The notes: generated by a model not told the origin, from the letters alone. DNA of 64,000 bases from Brevibacillus fulvus (GCF_016908525.1 NZ_JAFBEB010000010.1:79600-143599), one strand, 5' to 3'. Shown: positions 9,954 to 18,535, numbered from the stretch's first letter. Made by a program: numbers and translations.

Positions 9954-10586
9954 ATGGACGTTTGCGGAGTTATTTTGGCCGGGGGGAAAAGCAGTCGAAT
10001 GGGGACCCCGAAGGAATTGCTCGATTGGGGAGGTCAACCGCTGATCTTGCATTTGGCCAAAGCGATCGTGCATGAGCAGTTGCCTTGCCTGGTGATCAGC
10101 AATCGACCGGAACGACTCCCTAGTTACGAGCTGAGCAAGCTCGGGGTAACGATCAAACCGGACGAGGGCGGATCTTACGGGCCGATCAGCGGCATCGTCA
10201 CCGGATTTCAGCATACAGAGGCCGAGACGCTGCTGGTCGTATCGTGCGATCTGCCGTTTCTCGACGAACAGGCAATCGGCCAGTTGCTTGCTTTTGCTCG
10301 CCGCGAGCAGGAATGGGACGCGCTCGTGGCGGCAAGCGGGCAGAAACTTCACCCGTTGCTGGCCGTCTATCATCGGCGGACGGAAGCATGCTGGCGGGAA
10401 GCTTTGCAGGCTGGACAGTATCGCCTGATGGATACGCTCGCCCGCCTGCGGATGAAAATCATTCCGCCAAAGCTGCTTGATCGCTGGGCCACATACAATG
10501 CCAACACGCCGGAACAATATCGCGAAGCGCTGTTGGAAAAATGCCGCAGGGAAGCCGAGGCAAAACAAAAGCAAGGTGGGCTTTAA
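9954..10586 (+). CDS. mobA: Molybdenum cofactor guanylyltransferase MobA
   Basis: Transfers GMP from GTP to molybdopterin to give the dinucleotide form of the cofactor used by formate dehydrogenase-type enzymes. The nucleotide-binding signature GVILAGGKSSRMGTPKELL is at the N-terminus, the second family motif VVSCDLPFLDEQAI is near residue 95, and length (210) matches the family. ATG 9954 has AAGG at 9-base spacing; ATG 9945 (three residues longer) is possible. It converges with fdhD with overlapping stop codons and shares its terminator, and belongs with the moeA, mobB and fdhF genes downstream. Confidence 0.9.
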   Translation: MDVCGVILAGGKSSRMGTPKELLDWGGQPLILHLAKAIVHEQLPCLVISNRPERLPSYELSKLGVTIKPDEGGSYGPISGIVTGFQHTEAETLLVVSCDLPFLDEQAIGQLLAFARREQEWDALVAASGQKLHPLLAVYHRRTEACWREALQAGQYRLMDTLARLRMKIIPPKLLDRWATYNANTPEQYREALLEKCRREAEAKQKQGGL

Positions 10587-10601
10587 GAGCCCACCTTTTT
10601 T
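10575..10601. terminator. Shared bidirectional terminator of mobA and fdhD
   Basis: GGTGGGC (10575-10581) pairs with GCCCACC (10589-10595), followed by a T-run to 10601. The hairpin loop contains the stop codons of both convergent genes (mobA TAA 10584-10586, fdhD stop 10583-10585 on the minus strand). On the minus strand the tract after the stem is less U-rich, so it is probably stronger for mobA. Confidence 0.8.
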
Positions 10602-11401
10602 GCCGCATACTCGGCGATGCGGTCCGGATGCGTATAGATGTTCATGTTTTCGTTGCGGACGAAGCCGATGGCGGTAATGTTCAGCTCTTCGGCCAGTTGC
10701 AAAGCCAATTCGGTCGGTGCCGATTTGGAGATCAAAATACCACAGCCGATTTTTGCCGCTTTCAGCAGCACTTCCGAAGAAAGCCGGCCGCTGAAGACGA
10801 GCAGCTTGTCAGCGGTATGGAGCTGATGGCGCAAGCAGTACCCATATATTTTGTCCAGGGCGTTATGTCTGCCGATATCGGCATACTGCAATTCTACTTG
10901 TTCCGGGGTGCAGAGCGCGGCATTATGTACACCGCCTGTTGTCTGATGAATCACGGAAGCGGATTGCAACTGTTCCATCAGGCGAAGGCATTGCGCCACC
11001 CCGATTTTCAAACTGGTCTGCACCGGTCTGGCTGTGCGGGCATCGCTGAAAAAGTAGAAAGATTGGCGGCTTTTCCCGCAGCAGGAAGTGATTCGTCGCT
11101 TGGAATAAAAACTTTGCTGGAGCTGTGTTTGTTTTTGCAGATCGACATAGGCAAACCCTTGCTCGGTATCAATCGAAACTTGTTTGATTTCGTCATAGGA
11201 CCGAATCGCTCCTTCGGAGGCGAGAAATCCGATTACGAGCTCTTCCAGGTTGGTTGGGGTGCAAACAACGGTCGCGAACTCTTCGTCATTTAAAAAAATG
11301 GTCAAGGGATACTCCGTGACAATCACATCGTCTTCTTGCAAAAATTGCCCTTGCCGCACTTTAATGACCGGTTTCAAAATCGTATCAGCCAGATTGGACA
11401 T
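10583..11401 (-). CDS. fdhD: Formate dehydrogenase accessory sulfurtransferase FdhD
   Basis: Transfers sulfur from the cysteine desulfurase to the molybdenum cofactor before insertion into formate dehydrogenase. The 272-residue protein has the family hallmarks: PLTIFLNDEEFATVVCTP near the N-terminus, the EELVIGFLASEGAIRS segment, an SCCG catalytic cysteine pair, GGVHNAALC, the DIGRHNALDKIYG motif and SGRLSSEVLLKAAKIG. ATG 11401 is preceded by AAGGAGGATTTCCC; 24 upstream in-frame codons have no ribosome binding site and are excluded. It supports the FdhF-type enzyme encoded 2.3 kb away on the other strand. Confidence 0.93.
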   Translation of the reverse strand: MSNLADTILKPVIKVRQGQFLQEDDVIVTEYPLTIFLNDEEFATVVCTPTNLEELVIGFLASEGAIRSYDEIKQVSIDTEQGFAYVDLQKQTQLQQSFYSKRRITSCCGKSRQSFYFFSDARTARPVQTSLKIGVAQCLRLMEQLQSASVIHQTTGGVHNAALCTPEQVELQYADIGRHNALDKIYGYCLRHQLHTADKLLVFSGRLSSEVLLKAAKIGCGILISKSAPTELALQLAEELNITAIGFVRNENMNIYTHPDRIAEYAAKKVGS

Positions 11402-11476
11402 GGGAAATCCTCCTTGTAAAACCAGTTTATGAAAATTTTTTGGCGGAAAATATTGTCTCCCTATGTTTTCCATGGT

Positions 11477-11505
11477 AGTATACTACTTGAGAACTAGATT
11501 GTCAC
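11477..11505 (-). promoter_or_regulatory. Candidate sigma-A promoter of fdhD within a palindrome
   Basis: On the minus strand GTGACA (11505-11500), a 17-base spacer and TATACT (11482-11477) precede fdhD by about 75 bases. The -10 box sits inside a perfect 12-bp palindrome GTAGTATACTAC (11475-11486), which could be a repressor site. Confidence 0.5.
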
Positions 11506-11644
11506 AAAAAATTCAAAAAAGCAAATTGTCAAACGGAATGATACGGGATAGCGCGCCTGTCACCGGTTATTCTTATGACGCGATCTGACATAACGCTGTT
11601 AATGCGGACGTAGCGATCCTGCCGAAGATTAACTGCCGTTGATT

Positions 11645-11681
11645 CAATGTTCATGTACCCGCTGCAGTTTCATGAACATTG
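11645..11681. promoter_or_regulatory. Inverted repeat upstream of OxlT-like gene
   Basis: Eleven-base arms CAATGTTCATG (11645-11655) and CATGAACATTG (11671-11681) are perfect complements separated by 15 bases. The right arm abuts a weak TTGATT -35-like element, which fits an operator; an RNA hairpin is also possible. A further 12-bp palindrome GGGATATATCCC lies at 11711-11722. The fdhD-transporter gap (11402-11760) contains no gene that I can support. Confidence 0.45.
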
Positions 11682-11760
11682 ATTGATACGGGAGTTTTTT
11701 CTTATTTTTGGGGATATATCCCTGCAAAAATCCACTGATCAAAAAGGAGATGAAGAAACA

Positions 11761-13045
11761 TTGAGTCAGAAAGTGAAAAATCGCTGGCTAATCGCCTTGG
11801 CAGCCGTAGGGATACACATTTCCATCGGCTCCGTCTATGCCTGGAGTGTGTTTACCAAACCGATCCAAAGCCAGTTGGGCTGGGACTTATCCGCGGTTAC
11901 TTTTACTTTTAGCATCGCGATTTTGTTTCTCGGTCTGTCTGCCGCTTTTCTCGGCCATTACGTTGAAAAGCACGGCCCGCGCAAGGCAGGGATTTTGGCA
12001 TCCTTGTTTTTTGGGGTCGGTATCTTCGGTTCCGGCTTAGGCATCCACTTTGAGAACATTTACTTGCTCTATTTCTTCTTATGGCGTACTCGGCGGAATC
12101 GGCTTGGGAGTCGGGTATATCACACCGGTATCGACTTTGGTCAAATGGTTCCCTGATCGGCGCGGGTTGGCCACCGGTTTGGCGATTATGGGCTTCGGAT
12201 TTGCCTCATTGATCGCCAGTCCGATTATGCAGGCATTAATTGAAAGCGTTGGCATTGCAGGTACCTTTTATATTCTTGGTATCATCTATTTCATCATCAT
12301 GTTTGCGTCTGCTCAATATCTCGCACCGCCGCCTGCCGGTTGGCTGCCAGAAGGCTTCCAAGAGCAAGTGGACGCGGGCAGCAAACAATTGAAGCGGGAC
12401 TTGGTTCAATTGACCGCCAATGAAGCGGTAAAAACGCGTCGTTTCTATTTATTGTGGTTGATGCTGTTTATCAATGTCACCTGCGGGATTGCGATTATTG
12501 CCGTAGCTTCGCCGATCGCGCAAGAGCTTGTCGGGTTGACTGCCGTTCAAGCCGCAGCGGTCGTAGGTTTGAACGGCTTGTTCAATGGCGGCGGACGGAT
12601 CGCCTGGGCATCGTTGTCCGACTACATCGGCAGACCGAACACGTACACCGCCTTCTTTATTATCCAAATCGTTGCGTTTTTCCTGATGCCGAATCTCAGC
12701 AGCGCGATTTTATTCCAAGTCGTTCTCTACCTGGTGATGACTTGTTACGGTGGAGGATTCTCTTCCATTCCCGCCTATATCGGCGATTTGTTTGGCACTA
12801 AGCAGTTGGGGGCAATCCACGGCTATATCTTGACCGCCTGGTCGGCAGCGGGGTTGGTAGGACCATTGTTTAACACCTGGCTTTACGGGGTAACGCACAG
12901 CTATGTCACTTCGCTGATGGTGTTCTCGGCGATGTTTGCCGTCGCTTTGCTGATCTCGCTGTGGATTCGCCAGGATATCAAAAAATTGAAAGCGCAAGCA
13001 TCAGCACATGAATCTTCCGTTGAATTAGCTGGAACAATGCGGTAA
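11761..13045 (+). pseudogene. OxlT-like MFS transporter (oxalate/formate antiporter family), frameshifted
   Basis: The reading frame starts at TTG 11761 after AAGGAGATG and encodes IGSVYAWSVFTKPIQSQLGW and a GHYVEKHGPRKAG loop, both typical of the OFA (oxalate:formate antiporter) branch of the major facilitator superfamily. After LLYF, near 12070-12081 (TTCTTCTT), the frame shifts by one base; the sense then continues in the next frame as SYGVLGGIGLGVGYITP through to the TAA at 13045. Removing one T gives a continuous protein of about 427 residues with twelve spans. Either the gene is inactivated by a one-base insertion or the sequence has an error; everything downstream is otherwise intact. 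Beside formate dehydrogenase genes, a formate- or oxalate-exchanging role is a reasonable guess. Confidence 0.8.
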
Positions 13046-13101
13046 ATTTGTAATAGATGGACGAGATTGACGAAACTTACGATTAAAGGTGACCGACTAC
13101 C

Positions 13102-13461
13102 ATGAATAAATACGAGGCAGAGTTTAGCAACCTGGTAAGGGCTTTCCGCAAACGTCATATGGGAAAAGGCCCGAGCAAAATTGTAACCACCTTCTGCAAG
13201 TGCTGGGCGATATGCGAAATGGAAGGCAATTTGTCGCCCGTGGAGAAATTTATCGCCACTGCCGAGGAAGGAAAACAGATGCTCAGGGCGGCACGGACGG
13301 AAATGGTCAAAGAAATTTACCGGAAAAACCGTCCGGTCGAAATGGAAGCACTTCTAGGCGCAAACCTTGTCGACTTATTTGTTGATATTGATATCGACCG
13401 TGACTTTGGCATGTCAATCTTTGTCTTCGATCAAGACATTCAGAAAAAGTTTTGCGAGTAA
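13102..13461 (+). CDS. DUF2294 (MpsC-like) family protein
   Basis: A 119-residue soluble protein. The pattern GKGPSKIVTTF, GNLSPVEKF, GKQMLRAARTEM and a C-terminal VDIDIDRDFGMSIFVF matches the DUF2294 family, which is widespread in Bacillota and related to staphylococcal MpsC, implicated with membrane-potential genes. The biochemical function is unknown. ATG 13102 follows AAAGGTGA at 8 bases. It lies between the OFA transporter and fdhF, which suggests a link with the formate dehydrogenase unit. Confidence 0.75.
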   Translation: MNKYEAEFSNLVRAFRKRHMGKGPSKIVTTFCKCWAICEMEGNLSPVEKFIATAEEGKQMLRAARTEMVKEIYRKNRPVEMEALLGANLVDLFVDIDIDRDFGMSIFVFDQDIQKKFCE

Positions 13462-13471
13462 TCCGCCGATT

Positions 13472-13613
13472 CAAGGCAGCGTTCCTGCTGTTGGTCTGGC
13501 ACAATATAGCATCCATACGGACCGTAGACGCTTGGCAGCGTTCCTGCTAAAGAGATACCGCCGTGATCCCGTTCTTGTCGCAGTAGGCAAGTTGTGGTTC
13601 ATGGCGTTTTTTT
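13472..13613 (+). promoter_or_regulatory. Structured leader with duplicated hairpins and terminator before fdhF
   Basis: The 15-mer GGCAGCGTTCCTGCT occurs twice, at 13475-13489 and 13534-13548. Each copy folds as GCAG-CGTTC-CTGC, and the flanking bases extend both stems with different sequence (CAA/TTG at 13472-13493; CTT/AAG at 13531-13552), so pairing rather than sequence is kept. Between them GGTC (13493-13496) can pair with GACC (13520-13523). CGCCGTGA (13559-13566) pairs with TCATGGCG (13599-13606) followed by seven T (13607-13613), a terminator shape with a long loop. fdhF starts 130 bases later. It matches no riboswitch that I recognise. Confidence 0.5.
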
Positions 13614-13742
13614 AGTTAAAGTCAGGTGCAAAGGTTGGCCAGATCCGCTTTTCGGTTCTGCTGAATACAGATAGCAGCAAGGCGGAAACGAATACGCAGC
13701 AGGGAAACAGATGAGCGGAATACACGGAAAGGAGTGTTTCAG

Positions 13743-16091
13743 ATGGGAAAAACAAAACATACGGGTCCGATTAAATTGGATACATCGCTGAAACCGTCGC
13801 TTTGGGCCGGTCTGATGCCGATGGGACTGGGCAAAATCAAGCCGCATCATATTCGTGATACGATGAAGGTCGTTTATGATAACCGCGACAATTTGCCGTA
13901 CGCTTACCGCATCCTGACCCAGGGCGTTTGTGACGGCTGCGCATTGGGGGTATCCGGTCTGCATGATCAAACCTTGACCGGACCGCATTTGTGTACCACG
14001 CGGCTCAATGTGCTGCGATTGAACACCATGCCCGCGATCGATCCGAAGTGGCTGGAAAATGTGGAGGAGATGCGCAAGCTGAACAGCACGGAGCTGCGAA
14101 AGCTGGGACGGATTCCGTATCCGTTGTCGCGCAAACCCGGGGAGAAGAAGTTTACGCGGATCACTTGGGATGACGCCCTGCAGCGGATTGCCGACAAAAT
14201 GAAAGCGGTTGATCCGAAACAGATCGCTTTCTTCCTGACTGCCCGCGGGATAACCAATGAGGTGTACTATACCGCTGCCAAAGCCGCTCGCTTTATCGGA
14301 ACGAATAACATTGACAACGCCTCGCGGATTTGCCACTCCCCGAGTAAAACCGCATTGAAACGTTCTGTCGGGATCGGCGCATCCAGCTGCAACTACAAAG
14401 ATTGGATCGGCACGGATGTTTTGGTGTTTTGGGGTTCGGTCGCCGCCAACAATCAGCCGGTATCGACCAAATATATGTATGCGGCCAAAAAGGCCGGCAC
14501 GAAAATTATTATGATCAACCCGTACCGCGAACCGGCGATGGAGAAGTACTGGATTCCGTCGATTGCGGAAAGCGCGCTGTTCGGCACGAAGATCGTCGAT
14601 GATGTTTATCAGGTCAACATTGGCGGCGACATCGCCTTTATGAACGGTGTGATGAAACACTGGTTTGAAATGGAGGACGAGCGGCCAGGATCGGCCATCG
14701 ATTTGAAATTCGTGCAGGAGCATACGAACGGTTTCGCGGAATTGAAGGAACACGTGCAACGGCAGGATTGGGCGCTGCTGGAACAATCAGCCGGCGTCAG
14801 CCGCGAGCGAATGCTGGAATTCGCCAAACTGCTGGCCAATGCCAATTCCGGCGTGTTTGTCTGGAGCATGGGCCTGACCCAGCACCGCTTCGGGACGGAC
14901 AATATCTCACAAGTCGCCAATTTGGCTTTGCTGCGCGGCTTTCTCGGCCGGGCGCACTGTGGCTTGATGCCGATTCGCGGTCACTCCGGTGTGCAAGGCT
15001 CAGGCGAGATGGGCGCAGATCCGTTCAGCTTGCCCGGCGGTGAGTTTGACGAAAAAACGGTGCAGCGGATCGAAAAAGTGTGGGGATTTGAGCTGCCCAA
15101 ATGGCAAGGGGATATTGTCGGCGTCTCGTTGGAAAATGCGCTGTTGCCCGATCAGCATGAACGAAAGACCCGCGTCTTCTATACGAGCGGAGGAAACTTC
15201 CTGGAGACGATGCCGAATCCTGACTTTATGAAACAATGCTTGGAGAACGTTGAATTGCGTGTTCACCAGGACATCATTTTCAACACTTCTACTCTGGTCG
15301 ATGCGAAGGAAGAAGTCATCGTCCTGCCTGCGATGACCCGTTATGAGCAGCCGGGCGGCGGAACATCGACCAGCACAGAGCGGATGGTCTATTTCAGTCC
15401 GGAGATTGAAGGCCCGCGCATTGAGGAAGCCCGCTGCGAATGGCAAATCTACGTCGATCTGGCTTCCCGGGTCAGACCCGAGAAAAAGCACCTGATTGCG
15501 TTCCAGACGGCCGAGCAAATTCGTGCGGAGATCGCTGTCGCCAATCCGAACTACGATGGAATCCAGCATTTGAAAAAGCGGGGGGATGTGTTCCAGTGGG
15601 GCGGGGCGTGGCTGTGCGAAGACGGCATTTGTCCGACACCCGATGGCCGCGGCAATTTGCTGGCGATCGAAATTCCTGAGCTGCGCAAACCGGAAGGCCA
15701 TTTCTATGTGACGACGAGACGGGGAAAACAGTTTAATTCCATGCTTTACAGTGACACCGATCCGTTCAACGGCGCCGATCGCTACGATGTGCTGATTCAT
15801 CCGGAAGACGCAAATAGTCTTGGAATTAAAGACGGCGAAGCTATCGTCGTATATAATGAATATGGGACTTTCCACGGAAGAGCCAAATTTGCCACAACCA
15901 GACAGGGCAATATTCAAGTGTATTGGCCGGAAGGAAACGTCTTGATCCCCAAAGGGGTATATGAGCGCTATGCGGGAATTCCCGAATACAATACAGCGGT
16001 AATTGTGGAAAAAGCGGAAACATTCCACGCTCACAAAGATACAAAATACGTGGAAAAACGGATTGCCGAACTGGAAACAGAGATCAGTTAA
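13743..16091 (+). CDS. fdhF: Molybdopterin oxidoreductase, FdhF/YdeP family (formate dehydrogenase-like)
   Basis: A 782-residue cytosolic molybdoenzyme alpha subunit. CDGC (Cys63, Cys66) and Cys84 near the N-terminus suggest an Fe-S site, but the four-Cys pattern of classical formate dehydrogenase is incomplete. RICHSPS places Cys197-His198 where formate dehydrogenase H has its Sec/Cys-His molybdenum ligand pair. GTDVLVFWGSVAANNQP, MPIRGHSGVQGSGEMG and a C-terminal molydopterin-dinucleotide domain (about 640-770, RRGKQFNSMLYSDTDPFNGADR) complete the fold. No Tat signal is present. ATG 13743 follows AAAGGAGTG. The surrounding fdhD, mobA, moeA and mobB fit an FdhD-dependent enzyme. YdeP-type proteins have uncertain substrates, so formate is likely but not proven. 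Confidence 0.85.
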   Translation: MGKTKHTGPIKLDTSLKPSLWAGLMPMGLGKIKPHHIRDTMKVVYDNRDNLPYAYRILTQGVCDGCALGVSGLHDQTLTGPHLCTTRLNVLRLNTMPAIDPKWLENVEEMRKLNSTELRKLGRIPYPLSRKPGEKKFTRITWDDALQRIADKMKAVDPKQIAFFLTARGITNEVYYTAAKAARFIGTNNIDNASRICHSPSKTALKRSVGIGASSCNYKDWIGTDVLVFWGSVAANNQPVSTKYMYAAKKAGTKIIMINPYREPAMEKYWIPSIAESALFGTKIVDDVYQVNIGGDIAFMNGVMKHWFEMEDERPGSAIDLKFVQEHTNGFAELKEHVQRQDWALLEQSAGVSRERMLEFAKLLANANSGVFVWSMGLTQHRFGTDNISQVANLALLRGFLGRAHCGLMPIRGHSGVQGSGEMGADPFSLPGGEFDEKTVQRIEKVWGFELPKWQGDIVGVSLENALLPDQHERKTRVFYTSGGNFLETMPNPDFMKQCLENVELRVHQDIIFNTSTLVDAKEEVIVLPAMTRYEQPGGGTSTSTERMVYFSPEIEGPRIEEARCEWQIYVDLASRVRPEKKHLIAFQTAEQIRAEIAVANPNYDGIQHLKKRGDVFQWGGAWLCEDGICPTPDGRGNLLAIEIPELRKPEGHFYVTTRRGKQFNSMLYSDTDPFNGADRYDVLIHPEDANSLGIKDGEAIVVYNEYGTFHGRAKFATTRQGNIQVYWPEGNVLIPKGVYERYAGIPEYNTAVIVEKAETFHAHKDTKYVEKRIAELETEIS

Positions 16092-16133
16092 TCACCAAGG
16101 AAAACAGGGTGAAATGGTAGAGGAGGACAAAGG

Positions 16134-17378
16134 GTGCGCTTTCATCGCCAAACTATAACCGTGGAGCAGGCACGCAGCAAATTGTTGGCCCGAATCACGC
16201 CGACTACGCAGGAAAAAGTATCGCTTGGCGAAGCGTTTGGGCGCATATTGGCCCAGGACCTGGTTTCTCCCTGCGATTACCCGGGCTTTGACCGCTCGCC
16301 GCTCGATGGCTATGCGGTCAGAGCGACCGATACAGAAAGCGCGACGGTACAGCAGCCGGTCTACTTACAGGTGGTGGAAGAGATTGCGGCCGGAGATGTG
16401 CCGAAAATGGCGCTAGGGCCAGGAATGGCCAGCCGGATCATGACCGGCGCCATGCTGCCTGTTGGAGCGGATGCTGTGATCATGTTTGAGCAAACGGTCA
16501 ATCCTGGCGAGAAAGTGCAACAGGTCGGAATCAAACGCAAGTTGACCGCCTGGGAAAATGTTTCCCGCCGGGGCGAAGAAGTGGAGCAAGGGAGCGTAAT
16601 AGCCCGAAGCGGCGAGGCCGTTGATGCCGGAATGGTCGCTCTCTTGGCCTCCTTTGGCATCACGGAAGTGCCGGTTTATCGCAAGCCAACAATCGGCATT
16701 TTGTCTACCGGCAGCGAGCTGATCGATTTCGATCAGCCGCTCCGACCGGGCATGATTCGCGACAGTAACTCGCTGATGTTGCAAATGCTCGTTTTGCAGG
16801 CGGGGGGAATCCCCGTCCTGTTTGACAGACTGTCCGATCATTCCCCAGCGGTCAAAGCGACGATCCAACGTTGCGCGGACCGTGTGGATCTTCTGGTTAC
16901 AACCGGCGGCGTGTCCGTCGGCGACAAAGATATTATCGCTTCGCTGGTCGATGAGGCGGAGGTTGAACTGTTGTTTAACCATGTCGCAATGCGGCCAGGC
17001 AGTCCAACGACAGCGGCGATGATCGGGAGCACGCCCCTCTGCGCTTTGTCCGGCAACCCGGGAGCTTGTCATTTGGGCTTCTTCCTGTTTGTAGCCCCTG
17101 TGATCAGAAAAATGGCAAATTTGCCAGCGGAGCCTCCTCGCTGGCGGGCGATCCTCGCCGCCGATTGTGAAAAGCCGAGCCCGTTTCCCCGTTATTTGCG
17201 CGGACGAATTGAAGTGCGGAACACGACTTTGTATGCAATTCCTGATCCGCCTGTCAAATCGGGAAATGTCAGCAGGCTGAAAGGCAGCGATTGTTTTATC
17301 GTGATTCCGGCAGGCGGGCGCGGCAAAAGAGCGGGTGAGGAAGTAGAAATTCTCTGCTACCAGCATTATTTGCAATGA
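16134..17378 (+). CDS. moeA: Molybdopterin molybdenumtransferase MoeA
   Basis: Inserts molybdate into adenylylated molybdopterin. The 414-residue protein has the family order: PGFDRSPLDGYAVRA (about 50-65), GMASRIMTGAMLPVGADAV, the MoCF-binding domain with GILSTGSELIDFDQPLRPG, TTGGVSVGDKD and ALSGNPGACHLGFF, then the small C-terminal beta domain. GTG 16134 follows AGGAGG (16121-16126). It begins 42 bases after fdhF and is probably cotranscribed with it; a strong terminator follows. Confidence 0.95.
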   Translation: MRFHRQTITVEQARSKLLARITPTTQEKVSLGEAFGRILAQDLVSPCDYPGFDRSPLDGYAVRATDTESATVQQPVYLQVVEEIAAGDVPKMALGPGMASRIMTGAMLPVGADAVIMFEQTVNPGEKVQQVGIKRKLTAWENVSRRGEEVEQGSVIARSGEAVDAGMVALLASFGITEVPVYRKPTIGILSTGSELIDFDQPLRPGMIRDSNSLMLQMLVLQAGGIPVLFDRLSDHSPAVKATIQRCADRVDLLVTTGGVSVGDKDIIASLVDEAEVELLFNHVAMRPGSPTTAAMIGSTPLCALSGNPGACHLGFFLFVAPVIRKMANLPAEPPRWRAILAADCEKPSPFPRYLRGRIEVRNTTLYAIPDPPVKSGNVSRLKGSDCFIVIPAGGRGKRAGEEVEILCYQHYLQ

Positions 17379-17392
17379 TTCGCGCAAACACA

Positions 17393-17457
17393 CCCTCGAT
17401 CCCCACCGTACGCGGCCAACACGAAACCGCCTATCCGGTGTGGTCGAGGTTTTTTTG
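17393..17457 (+). terminator. Terminator between moeA and mobB
   Basis: CCTCGA (17394-17399) with TCGAGG (17444-17449), extended inward by CACCG/CGGTG pairing, then seven T. It closes the fdhF-moeA unit, so mobB either has its own promoter or depends on read-through. Confidence 0.75.
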
Positions 17458-17495
17458 CGAATGGGTTCAAACAAACGGGCTGAGGGGGACAGAAT

Positions 17496-18011
17496 ATGTT
17501 GACGAGCAGGAAGCGGCCAATGGTCATGCAGTTTGTCGGTTATGCCAACTCCGGCAAGACGACATTGATCGGCGAACTGATCAGCCGTCTGCAGCACGCC
17601 GATCCCAAGCTGCGCATCGGCGTGATCAAGCATGAAGGCGGCGGGCATGGCATAGCCATTGATCAGCCGGACAAGGATACCTGGAAGTATCGGGAGAAAG
17701 GTGCGGACTTCGTGGCGATTACTTCTTTTAGCCAAACCGCGTTTATTGAGCAACGCCCGGTTTCTTTAGGCGCATTGGTGGAAAGAATGCGCGAATCGGG
17801 CGCCGACTATGTGTTTGTGGAAGGATTTAAACAGGAGAGTTACCCCAAGATCGTACTTCTGCGCGACCCGCGTGATCGCGAATTAATCGGGCAGCTCAGC
17901 AATGTGCGGGCGATTGTCAGTTGGACGCCCATTTCCGTTGACGGACTGCCCGTATTTGCGATTGACGATCTGGACCGCTTGACTGCTTTTTTGCTAGACT
18001 CACAATCGTGA
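17496..18011 (+). CDS. mobB: Molybdopterin-guanine dinucleotide biosynthesis protein MobB
   Basis: A 171-residue GTP-binding protein that assists MobA in forming the dinucleotide cofactor. The P-loop GYANSGKTTLIGELISRL is at about residues 13-30, followed by the family motifs GVIKHEGGGHG and FVEGFKQESYPKI. ATG 17496 follows GAGGGGGACAG. It is downstream of moeA but behind a terminator. Confidence 0.93.
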   Translation: MLTSRKRPMVMQFVGYANSGKTTLIGELISRLQHADPKLRIGVIKHEGGGHGIAIDQPDKDTWKYREKGADFVAITSFSQTAFIEQRPVSLGALVERMRESGADYVFVEGFKQESYPKIVLLRDPRDRELIGQLSNVRAIVSWTPISVDGLPVFAIDDLDRLTAFLLDSQS

Positions 18012-18082
18012 GAGAAAGTGGGAAAGAAGTCTCGGCAAAAAATTCGCTTGAACTGGCGGAATCAGGAAGAAAGGGGAAAGGT

Positions 18083-18472
18083 ATGATTCAACGGCTGCTG
18101 GCCGGATTTCTCTCCGGTTTATTGTTCACTTTTGGCTCGGCCTTGTTGATTTTTTTTGATCGCAATATGGTGATACCGCTTGCCATGTTTACATTTCCCA
18201 CGATCTTTCTCTTGGGAATTCCCATGTCGATCGGCATTGATTTGCTGCTGAAACGGTTCAGAAAATCGGGCAGCAAAGCCGTTTTCTTGGCGGAAAGTGT
18301 CCTCTATCTGCTTGCCGGGTATGTCGCAAATCTGATCTTGTTCTGGGCAATTGCCAAAGAATTGATTCTGCCTACGGCAATGTTTCAACTGATGGGCGTC
18401 ATTGCCGCCTACCTGTATTTTCTTAACTTGTACGCGCTGAGAAAGTGGAAAAATCGCCATGACCAGCACTAA
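18083..18472 (+). CDS. Unknown four-span membrane protein
   Basis: A 129-residue hydrophobic protein with about four predicted helices (near 5-25, 30-55, 70-95, 98-118) and short basic loops (LLLKRFRKSGSK, LRKWKNRH at the C-terminus). ATG 18083 follows AAAGGGGAAAGG; the longer frame back to GTG 18008, which would overlap the mobB stop, has no ribosome binding site. I recognise no family. It follows mobB by 71 bases on the same strand and may share its transcript. Confidence 0.6.
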   Translation: MIQRLLAGFLSGLLFTFGSALLIFFDRNMVIPLAMFTFPTIFLLGIPMSIGIDLLLKRFRKSGSKAVFLAESVLYLLAGYVANLILFWAIAKELILPTAMFQLMGVIAAYLYFLNLYALRKWKNRHDQH

Positions 18473-18535
18473 CTGGCAAGGCTTTAACAACTGCTACAGG
18501 CAGCCTCCTGTAAAAAGTTCGTGGAGTGGAGGACG

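Noticed and set aside
13462..13742. Moco riboswitch before fdhF
   Set aside because: Context would suit, but I could not match the conserved Moco core; kept only as an unassigned structured leader.
18008..18082. Longer N-terminus for the unknown membrane protein, overlapping the mobB stop
   Set aside because: The GTG at 18008 has no ribosome binding site, while ATG 18083 has one and starts directly at the first membrane helix.
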